From assembly GCA_016720925.1 (NCBI GenBank), contig JADKJR010000022.1:1-64000 (forward strand): 64,000 nucleotides of DNA, written 5' to 3'. The stretch is from Betaproteobacteria bacterium. GTDB taxonomy: Bacteria; Pseudomonadota; Gammaproteobacteria; Burkholderiales; Usitatibacteraceae. Numbering within the stretch: the stretch's first letter is position 1; every line of letters begins with the position of its first letter. A program made the translations under genes and the position numbers. Shown here one piece after another: positions 57,076 through 64,000 of the stretch. The notes beneath the pieces are model-generated. The model saw only the letters and a program-made list of their open reading frames with translations. It was not told where the DNA came from and ran no database searches.

Positions 57076-57816
57076 TTGTCGATATTGGGAAATGACTTGA
57101 ATTTGCGCCAAATAATAAAGATTGCGTCTGAATGCCGTATTACAAGCTCACTATCGACAAGGTGGCACAGGCTTTTTCTTGGCGCAGTTCTGACCATGGC
57201 ATATGCCCTTGCGATCCCCATTGCAAGTGCAGCGACGGCACAAACCGTCATGATTTACGGAGACAGTTTGTCAGCGGCGTACGGACTCGACCCGAATGAT
57301 GGCTGGGTGAGTCTGCTACAAGTAAGGCTAAAGCCCGAAGGCATCATCGTGGTCAATTCGAGCATCAGCGGCGAGACCACCCACGGCGGCCTGAGTCGAA
57401 TCAGTACCGATCTCGCGAAAATCAAACCCAACGTAGTCGTACTAGCGTTGGGGGCAAACGACGGACTACGTGGTCTGCCGATTGCGGATACAAAAAAGAA
57501 TCTGCAATCGATGATTGACAGCATTCAGAAGGCCAAGGCGAGAATAGTGCTCATCGGGATTCAGATTCCGCCCAATTATGGAATTGACTATTCAAGACAA
57601 TTCCGCGATCTGTATTTTGAGCTCGCAAAAAGCAACCGAGTGTTACCGCCGCCATTTCTCCTTGAGGGCGTTGCCGACAAACTGGAATTGTTTCAAGCCG
57701 ATCGTCTGCATCCGAAAGCAGAAGCACAACCGGCAATCCTGGAGAATGTATTGCCCACTATACGGAAAGTACTCAACAAGACTGCATCCGCGACGAAGGC
57801 CGATGCCAAACCATGA
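57076..57816 (+). CDS. tesA: SGNH/GDSL esterase, TesA-like arylesterase/thioesterase
   Basis: Block I VMIYGDSLSAAYG carries the catalytic Ser, block II ISGETTHGG the oxyanion Gly, block III VLALGANDGLRG the Asn, and block V DRLHP the Asp and His. A signal peptide (RLFLGAVLTMAYALAIPIASA) puts it in the periplasm. The start is uncertain: the frame opens at a TTG at 57076; ATG 57196 would trim the leader's positive end, and an indel near 57150 could link ATG 57132. It hydrolyses acyl esters or thioesters. It is coupled to mnmH through an ATGA overlap. Confidence 0.88.
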   Translation: MSILGNDLNLRQIIKIASECRITSSLSTRWHRLFLGAVLTMAYALAIPIASAATAQTVMIYGDSLSAAYGLDPNDGWVSLLQVRLKPEGIIVVNSSISGETTHGGLSRISTDLAKIKPNVVVLALGANDGLRGLPIADTKKNLQSMIDSIQKAKARIVLIGIQIPPNYGIDYSRQFRDLYFELAKSNRVLPPPFLLEGVADKLELFQADRLHPKAEAQPAILENVLPTIRKVLNKTASATKADAKP

Positions 57817-58898
57817 TTGCCCTGGACAAACACTTCACAGTTCCCGTCAAAACTGGCATGCGGTTACTACCGCTTTCTCTGGATGATCTTGGCAGCTTCG
57901 ATGCAATAATTGATGTGCGAAGTCCAAGCGAGTTTGCGGAGGACCATTTGCCGGGCGCCGTAAATTTCCCGGTGCTCAACGACTCAGAACGCGTGAGAGT
58001 CGGGACCTTGTACAAGCAGAGTTCAGCCTTCGAGGCGAAGAAAATCGGCGCGGCGATCGTCGCACGGAATATCGCCTCGCACATTGAAGTGTCATTTCTG
58101 GGCAAACCCAAGCGCTGGAAGCCGCTAGTCTATTGTTGGCGAGGTGGCTCACGCTCAGGCGCAATGTCACATGTCCTGCGCAGCATTGGGTGGCCAACCC
58201 TGCAACTGGAGGGCGGATACAAGGCTTGGCGCAGCCAAGTACGTTCTGATCTGGAGAGCCTGCCTGCAAAATATGGGTATCAGGTCATTTGCGGGCGCAC
58301 CGGGTCCGGGAAGAGCCGCCTGCTCGACGCGCTCGCGAGCAATGGGCAACAGGTGCTAGATCTGGAGAAACTGGCCGCCCACAAGGGATCCGTTCTGGGT
58401 GATTTACCGGACGAAGCACAGCCTGCGCAAAAGATGTTTGAAAGTCGTATCTGGGTGGAACTGTCGCGCTTTAACCCGGCGAAACCGGTCTACGTCGAAG
58501 CAGAAAGCAAGAAAGTCGGAAGCCTTAGAGTACCCGAGACACTAATTCAGCGCATGCGCATCAGCCCATGTTACGACGTGCTGACACCGGAAGCGCTGCG
58601 GGTACAGTTGCTGCGAGAGGAATACACCCACCTGATCGCGGATACCGACCTGCTGTTTGCCAAACTTGATTGCCTGAAGGCGCTGCATTCGATTGATCGG
58701 ATTGATGCATGGAAATCATTGGCGCACAGTGCGCGCTGGGATGAATTCGTTGCGGATATGCTGGTTCACCACTACGATCCTGCTTATCGGCGATCGATGT
58801 TTAGGAACTACATCCACGCGGAAATAGCGACGCCTTTGCCAATCGCAAGTATCTCGGCTTCGAGCTTTCTTAATGTCGCGCGCGCGTTGCCTGGTTGA
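57813..58898 (+). CDS. mnmH: tRNA 2-selenouridine synthase
   Basis: 361 residues. An N-terminal rhodanese domain (IIDVRSPSEFAEDHLPGAVN) has its active Cys in VYCWRGGSRSGAMSH, followed by a P-loop GRTGSGKSRLLDAL. This fusion is diagnostic for SelU/MnmH, which replaces sulfur with selenium, via a geranylated intermediate, at the wobble uridine of some tRNAs. It needs selenophosphate from SelD, which is not in this window. Its ATG overlaps the tesA stop (ATGA). Confidence 0.94.
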   Translation: MIALDKHFTVPVKTGMRLLPLSLDDLGSFDAIIDVRSPSEFAEDHLPGAVNFPVLNDSERVRVGTLYKQSSAFEAKKIGAAIVARNIASHIEVSFLGKPKRWKPLVYCWRGGSRSGAMSHVLRSIGWPTLQLEGGYKAWRSQVRSDLESLPAKYGYQVICGRTGSGKSRLLDALASNGQQVLDLEKLAAHKGSVLGDLPDEAQPAQKMFESRIWVELSRFNPAKPVYVEAESKKVGSLRVPETLIQRMRISPCYDVLTPEALRVQLLREEYTHLIADTDLLFAKLDCLKALHSIDRIDAWKSLAHSARWDEFVADMLVHHYDPAYRRSMFRNYIHAEIATPLPIASISASSFLNVARALPG

Positions 58899-59045
58899 AG
58901 GGTGCCACCTGTAAAATAACTGTCGCCATCCCACTTCCAATCAGTTAAACTCGTTGAAAATCAGTATCTAACGGTTGATACTTCACTGATTTTCTAACTT
59001 ATTTTGACGATATACCACGCAGGTCAAAAGCAAGAACACAAAAAC

Positions 59046-60335
59046 ATGCATAGCCGCCCGACAAGAATTGGAAAATACGATATCAGTGGTGAACTGGGCC
59101 GTGGCGCTACCGCAGTCGTCTATCTTGGTGAGGACCAGTTCAATGAACGCAAGGTCGCCATCAAGGTAGCGACAAGCGACGAGGGTATGGGCCCGGACGA
59201 GGCGCGACGCTTCGAAAAACTGTTCCTCAATGAAGCCGCCATGGTCGGCAAGCTTTCTCATCCCAATATTGTCGGTGTTTACGATGCGGTCGTTGAGGGT
59301 GATTTGCGCTATATCGTCATGGAGTACGTGGGCGGAGGCAACCTAAAAAAGTTTTGCACTGAGACTAACCTGCTACCAGTCCGACAGGCCGTATTGATCA
59401 TTTTCAAGGCATGCCGTGCGCTGGATTACGCATTTCAGAATGGCGTCATACATCGCGACATAAAGGCCGCCAACATTTTGTTGTCCGATCGCGACGACAT
59501 CAAGATTTCGGATTTTGGCACCGCACAGATTTCCCATTCAACGCATACGCAGATCGACGGTTTTGTCGGCTCTCCTGCCTACATGGCGCCGGAGCAAATC
59601 AACGAGGAACCGCCTTCGGTGCAAACCGATATCTACTCCCTTGGCGTGACCATGTATGAACTGCTTGCGGGGCGACTGCCTTTCCAGGCAATGAATTCCG
59701 TGGCGATGATCAACAAGATCCTCAATGAGGACCCTACTCCACTCAAATCGATACGTCCCGATATTCCGGACAAGCTGGTGGAAATCGTCGAAAAGGCGAT
59801 GGCTCGGGACGCCACCAAACGCTACCCCGCTTGGTACGCGATGGCGCGCGATCTGGCAGAGACCTTTCCCCAACTTGAGAAGTACTCATTCGAAATATCG
59901 TCGGCGGAGAAGTTCAACGCACTACGAAAAATTGATTTTTTCCGCGACTTTCGGGATTCAGAGCTCTGGGAAGTACTTAGAGGCGCGATCTGGGAGCATC
60001 ATTCGCGTGAACAAAGCCTGCTGTTGGAGGGCGACATTGGCCATGCCTTTTTTATCATCGTCTCCGGTCAAGTGAAAGTAATTAAGGACGGCAAGTTACT
60101 AAACGTCCTGAAGGACGGAGATTGCTTCGGCGAAATGGCCTATTTGTCGGGTGACAAAGCTCGGCGAACCGCTTCCATTATTTCAGTCTCCGAAGTGCAA
60201 TTATTGAAGGTGCAGGATGTTCAATTGGAACAGTTGTCCGATGCTTGCCAACTGCGCTTCAACCGCCAGTTCTTGAAGACGCTCATTGAGCGCCTAGCGT
60301 GGACCAGCAACGTACTTGCCCAAGTTAAGAAGTAG
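59046..60335 (+). CDS. Ser/Thr protein kinase with C-terminal cyclic-nucleotide-binding domain
   Basis: 429 residues from the ATG at 59046 (a TTG at 59004 is possible). The Hanks kinase domain (about 8-270) is complete: GELGRGATAVVYLG glycine loop, VAIKVAT lysine, VIHRDIKAANILL catalytic loop, ISDFGTAQ metal site, and GSPAYMAPEQ activation segment. The C-terminal cNMP-binding fold (about 300-420) has LLLEGDIGHAFFIIVSGQVKVIKDGK and DGDCFGEMAYLSGDKARRTASI, close to the phosphate-binding cassette (GEMAxL...RRTA). It has no membrane segment. A second-messenger-controlled kinase is inferred. Confidence 0.9.
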   Translation: MHSRPTRIGKYDISGELGRGATAVVYLGEDQFNERKVAIKVATSDEGMGPDEARRFEKLFLNEAAMVGKLSHPNIVGVYDAVVEGDLRYIVMEYVGGGNLKKFCTETNLLPVRQAVLIIFKACRALDYAFQNGVIHRDIKAANILLSDRDDIKISDFGTAQISHSTHTQIDGFVGSPAYMAPEQINEEPPSVQTDIYSLGVTMYELLAGRLPFQAMNSVAMINKILNEDPTPLKSIRPDIPDKLVEIVEKAMARDATKRYPAWYAMARDLAETFPQLEKYSFEISSAEKFNALRKIDFFRDFRDSELWEVLRGAIWEHHSREQSLLLEGDIGHAFFIIVSGQVKVIKDGKLLNVLKDGDCFGEMAYLSGDKARRTASIISVSEVQLLKVQDVQLEQLSDACQLRFNRQFLKTLIERLAWTSNVLAQVKK

Positions 60336-60508
60336 ATTTCCTAGATTGCTCGACTGACCTAGCATATCTCTCTGATGTGCACGACAATCACTCGCGCCCT
60401 TGGCATGGCGTGAAATAATCCGGCTTTCACACCGGTGTGCACCATGGCGGAGCATCAACGCTGCACGAAGTCGAGAAACTCAAAAGTGCGGTCTAAATCG
60501 ATTATGGG

Positions 60509-62230
60509 ATGACGAGAATAATGAAGATTTCCAAAGGAATGTCGGTCAAGGTGACGCTCGCCATTTTCAGTGGCATTGTTGCGTTCATTTTCATCATTGT
60601 CGGCGTGATCGCCTACAACTCTGCGGGTTCGTTTCGCGGGATCGTCGAGAAATCGACCAGCAATGCCGTCCTCCAGCAACACACGGGGGACATTGGCAAG
60701 ATGCACGACTCGATTCGCGGCAATATCATTTCTTACATCCTCGCTTTTGAGCGGGGTGAGAACGACTGGCTGGATCGCACCGAGAAAAAATACGCCGCCG
60801 ACAAAAGGGCAATATTGAGTGCGCTGGCAGCCACCGATGCGGTCCAAGTGTCGCCTGAAGTTCGAGCAGCGATTTCCGCCGCCAAACCGGTACTTGAAGC
60901 GTACGTGCGCGATGCCGATAAGCGAATCGTCGATGCCAAAAGTAATCTTATCGGCGTGATCGCAGAAATTCCGGAGTTCGAGAGGTCTTTCAATCGGGCG
61001 GGTGACGTGCTAAGCAAGCTTTCCGAAGCCGTACAAAGAGAGAACGCTGCCTTTCAGCAGCAGAGTCAGTCTATGGCAGGCAGTGCGGCCATCATGGTCG
61101 CCCTGGCTGTATTTATTGGCCTAATTGCCGTCGGAGCGGTAGCTTGGTGGACACATCGCCTTATCTCCCGGCCCATCGACCAAGTTCTGCGCGCCACCGA
61201 AGACTTACGGACCGGCGAAGGTGATCTGACGCGCAAGCTGCCGGCAATGTCGGGCGAATTTGGTCAGCTATCAAGATCAATGAACGGATTTGTCAGCCAA
61301 TTGCACGATCTTATTGCGCAAGTTGCGATCAATGCCGGCGAAATCGCCAATGCCGCACGTCAGATCAGTGCGGGTAACACGGATCTCTCGGCTCGCACAG
61401 AAGAACAAGCGTCAACATTGGAACAAACCGCGTCTAGCATGGAGGAATTTACTTCGACCATCCGCCAAAATGCAGAGAACACCAAGCTTGCGAATGGTCT
61501 GGCGCTCTCCGCCTCTGACGCCGCCCGCAAGGGTGGCAGTGTCGCGATCAAAGCCGTTGAAAAAATGGCCGCCATAAATTCCAGTTCTCGCAAGATTGGC
61601 GAAATTATCAGCGTGATCGACAGCATTGCACTTCAGACCAATATTCTCGCGCTGAATGCGGCAGTAGAGGCGGCGCGCGCGGGCGAGCAAGGCCGCGGAT
61701 TTGCCGTGGTTGCCGGCGAAGTTCGTGCGCTCGCGCAGAGAAGTGCCGCAGCTGCCAAGGAAATCAAGGAACTTATACGGAATTCCGTCGATCAGGTCAG
61801 CGAAGGCACACAACTGGTCAATGAGGCCGGAACGGCGATGCAGAACATCGTTGTCGGTATCCAGCAGGTAACCGAGATCAACAACGAAATATCCGTGGCC
61901 TCACATGAACAAGCGACGGGTATCGAGCAAGTGAATCGCGCCATTGTGCAAATGGAAGAAGTCACGCAACAGAATGCCGCGCTGGTTGAAGAGGCTGCTG
62001 CCGCCGCGGAGTCGATGCGCGAACAGGCGGAAGTGCTATCAGAGCTGGTATCAAGATTCAAACTGGATGATGCCAAACTGCGCGAGGATCAGACACGCGC
62101 GCGCCGAACGGCAGCATTGGCTGACAGCGGTCCCGTCAAGGGGCCGCCGACAACTCGTCTTGGGAGCGAACCACGCAATAAGGCGCCAGCGCTTCCGAAG
62201 GACCTTGAGGGCGAGTGGGAAGAGTTCTAG
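60509..62230 (+). CDS. Methyl-accepting chemotaxis protein with CheR-binding pentapeptide
   Basis: 573 residues. TM1 (about 13-36), a periplasmic four-helix-type sensor (about 37-190, AVLQQHTGDIGKMHDSIRGNI...), TM2 (about 193-215, MVALAVFIGLIAVGAVAWW), a HAMP domain (HRLISRPIDQVLRATEDLRTGEGDLTRKL), then the signalling domain with the conserved hairpin tip IALQTNILALNAAVEAARAGEQGRGFAVVAGEVR. The C-terminus ends EWEEF, which fits the W..F tether that recruits CheR in high-abundance receptors. No che genes are adjacent. The ligand is unknown. Confidence 0.95.
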   Translation: MTRIMKISKGMSVKVTLAIFSGIVAFIFIIVGVIAYNSAGSFRGIVEKSTSNAVLQQHTGDIGKMHDSIRGNIISYILAFERGENDWLDRTEKKYAADKRAILSALAATDAVQVSPEVRAAISAAKPVLEAYVRDADKRIVDAKSNLIGVIAEIPEFERSFNRAGDVLSKLSEAVQRENAAFQQQSQSMAGSAAIMVALAVFIGLIAVGAVAWWTHRLISRPIDQVLRATEDLRTGEGDLTRKLPAMSGEFGQLSRSMNGFVSQLHDLIAQVAINAGEIANAARQISAGNTDLSARTEEQASTLEQTASSMEEFTSTIRQNAENTKLANGLALSASDAARKGGSVAIKAVEKMAAINSSSRKIGEIISVIDSIALQTNILALNAAVEAARAGEQGRGFAVVAGEVRALAQRSAAAAKEIKELIRNSVDQVSEGTQLVNEAGTAMQNIVVGIQQVTEINNEISVASHEQATGIEQVNRAIVQMEEVTQQNAALVEEAAAAAESMREQAEVLSELVSRFKLDDAKLREDQTRARRTAALADSGPVKGPPTTRLGSEPRNKAPALPKDLEGEWEEF

Positions 62231-62445
62231 CCAAGGTATTCGAAGTCTCTTTTTGCAAAGTGTAGAAGCGTAAATGCGCAATGCGCGCTCCAATTGTCAA
62301 CTTTTGTTTCGCGAGTTGCACGGAGCGACCGGACATCACACAATCATGATGATCAACTCTGCAAGTTCGCGTCGGCGATGCCGTTTGACATTAGCCGGCC
62401 GATCTCGAGGCACAAAGATAATTAGCCAACTGCTGATGCAATCCA

Positions 62446-63711
62446 ATGGTAAATAACGCCATAAACACGCGCCCTACAGCGCCGTCCGCCCCGCGCGTAT
62501 TCGCGCGGGGCGTGCTGGTCGTTGATGACGATTGTGTTCAACGGGAGCGGCTATCGCAGGTCTTGCGACGTGTCGGGGAGACCGTGATCTGTGCGGTAGC
62601 AAGCGGCCAGGAGGCACTTGAGTGCCTTCTTGCGCGACCAGCCGAGATCGGCTTGGTAATCTGTGACTTGCAAATGCCCGGGATGGATGGCATGGCGTTG
62701 CTCCGACGCATAGGCGAATGCGGTCACAGCCCGGCGATAATCATCTCGAGCGCGGCCGATGCGGGCATCATGTGTAGCGTGGAATTGATGGCAAAAGCGG
62801 TTGGCCTCAATGTTCTCGGTTCGCTGCCGAAGCCAGTCGAGGTGGCGACCATGGAAATGCTCCTCCGCGGGTACCACCAGGCACCAGCTTCTGCGCCGCA
62901 CCGGCGAACCGCTGATTTGACTTCATCGGAACTTGATCGCGCCTTCGCAAACGGTGAGATCGTTCCCTATTTCCAGCCAAAGGTTGATCTGACAACCTCG
63001 AAATTGGCGGGAGTCGAAGCACTGGCCAGGTGGATTCATCCACTTCATGGCACCTTGCGGCCTGTGGATTTCTTGCCCCTGATCGAATCGCAGGGCATGC
63101 TACCGCAACTGACACACGCCATTGTTGCGTCGACAGTCCTAAACGCGTCGAAGTGGAAAGACAAGGGTAGCAGATTAGGGCTCAACATAAACCTGTCGCT
63201 GTCTGCAATGGACAATCGCTTATTTTGCGAAGAAACGCTGGCCCTACTGGGCGAGCACGGCATTACGCCGCAAGACCTTACGTTTGAAATTGTTGAAACC
63301 GCCGCAATGACCGATGTGGGAAGCACGTTGGAAATCATGACCCGTCTGCGATTGAATGGTTTTGGCTTGGCAATCGATGACTTTGGTATTGGCTTTTCTT
63401 CATTCGAGCAGCTCTCAACGATTCCTTTCACCGAACTCAAGATCGACCGGTCCTTCGTACATGGGGTTTCGCAAACACCGCGGCAGGCAGCGGTGGTTCG
63501 CTCATGCATCGACTTGGCGCGTCGCCTTAGTCTTAAGGTTGTCGCCGAGGGCGTCGAATCCCGAAGCGATTGGGAGTTCCTCGTGCGCAACGGCGCACAA
63601 GAGGCTCAGGGTTACTTGATTGCGGAGCCGATGCCTGCCGAGCAATTTCTTGCCTGGGCAGGCGCGTGGGCGCAGTCGAGCAGACAGTACCAAACTCTTC
63701 ACGCCTCATAG
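62446..63711 (+). CDS. Response regulator with EAL phosphodiesterase domain
   Basis: 421 residues. The receiver domain (about 20-145) has VLVVDDDCVQRERL and VICDLQMPGMDG (acceptor Asp). The EAL domain (about 165-405) keeps its catalytic motifs: GVEALARWIHP, NINLS, FEIVETA, AIDDFGIGFSSFEQL, ELKIDRSFV and VAEGVES. It should hydrolyse cyclic-di-GMP when activated by phosphorylation, the layout of PvrR/RocR-like regulators. It follows the chemoreceptor gene by 215 bp; the partner kinase is not evident. This active EAL protein contrasts with the degenerate one at 21333-23315. Confidence 0.93.
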   Translation: MVNNAINTRPTAPSAPRVFARGVLVVDDDCVQRERLSQVLRRVGETVICAVASGQEALECLLARPAEIGLVICDLQMPGMDGMALLRRIGECGHSPAIIISSAADAGIMCSVELMAKAVGLNVLGSLPKPVEVATMEMLLRGYHQAPASAPHRRTADLTSSELDRAFANGEIVPYFQPKVDLTTSKLAGVEALARWIHPLHGTLRPVDFLPLIESQGMLPQLTHAIVASTVLNASKWKDKGSRLGLNINLSLSAMDNRLFCEETLALLGEHGITPQDLTFEIVETAAMTDVGSTLEIMTRLRLNGFGLAIDDFGIGFSSFEQLSTIPFTELKIDRSFVHGVSQTPRQAAVVRSCIDLARRLSLKVVAEGVESRSDWEFLVRNGAQEAQGYLIAEPMPAEQFLAWAGAWAQSSRQYQTLHAS

Positions 63712-64000
63712 CGCACACTAGAGCGATATCCGCTCTTCTCGTTTCGCTCAGTACGTTTGTATTTCTCGCAATCCATCGACTCTCAATGCAATCAGTTTTG
63801 CTGACAATTTGCATTGTGCGGATACGTTCTGATTGAGCCATCCGGCAGTCCCGTTACGTTGCCACGATCTCGTTGCATCGGAAAAAGGTGCCGGAGATGC
63901 GCGTTTTCGCTGCAGGCAGGCAAGAGATTTCCTTGGGGGGGGCGGAGCTCTTCCAAACTTCGGTGTGCCACGGCGTGTATGCGGGGCAAAGCTTGGGGGC

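Noticed and set aside
63010..63040. GCACTGG match to the palindromic element
   Set aside because: It encodes the EAL motif VEALARW; there is no second arm.

Overview
This window is chromosomal DNA from a Gram-negative bacterium, most likely a betaproteobacterium; I cannot name the genus. The evidence is the gene order thrS-infC-rpmI-rplT-pheS-pheT-ihfA-merR-tRNA-Pro, an rpoE-rseA-rseB-mucD envelope-stress operon, MlaA, ETF-ubiquinone oxidoreductase, the tesA/ABC divergon and GC-rich coding. There is no phage, IS element, CRISPR array or plasmid gene.

Layout. 1-12.7 kb holds three minus-strand genes for large secreted repeat proteins: a giant Ig-like protein whose core is 23 complete copies of a 252-bp tandem repeat and which runs off the left edge; an RCC1-propeller protein ending in a dockerin-like module; and a second secreted protein with the same C-terminal module. 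12.8-17.4 kb is housekeeping (mlaA, nadC, and clpB behind a heat-shock-type promoter). 17.8-26.5 kb has an orphan periplasmic binding protein, a barrel-plus-Ig surface protein that resembles an inverse autotransporter, a TPR protein with a degenerate EAL domain, and a hybrid histidine kinase. 26.5-39.4 kb is metabolic and stress genes: ppk2, an exported 2H-phosphoesterase-like protein, an MFS transporter, a coupled CBS-tag-yhiN-PIN operon, ETF-QO, a thioesterase, crcB, nnrE/nnrD and nadB. 39.7-43.9 kb is the sigma-E operon. 44-53.3 kb is upp, tRNA-Val and the translation operon. 53.7-58.9 kb is an ABC lipid/export-type transporter, tesA and mnmH. 59-63.7 kb is signalling: a Ser/Thr kinase fused to a cNMP-binding domain, a chemoreceptor with a CheR-tether motif, and a REC-EAL protein.

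Two patterns cut across the window. First, a family of about 68-bp imperfect palindromes occurs at least seven times. Six copies lie just downstream of genes, often between convergent ones, and one sits in frame inside nnrD. I did not recognise it as a named repeat. Second, many genes, including the essential pheT, infC and ihfA, are broken by single-base indels, mostly in short homopolymers. Restoring one base repairs the family-typical protein in nearly every case. The simplest reading is uncorrected long-read sequencing error, so I annotate these as single genes with the shifts noted.
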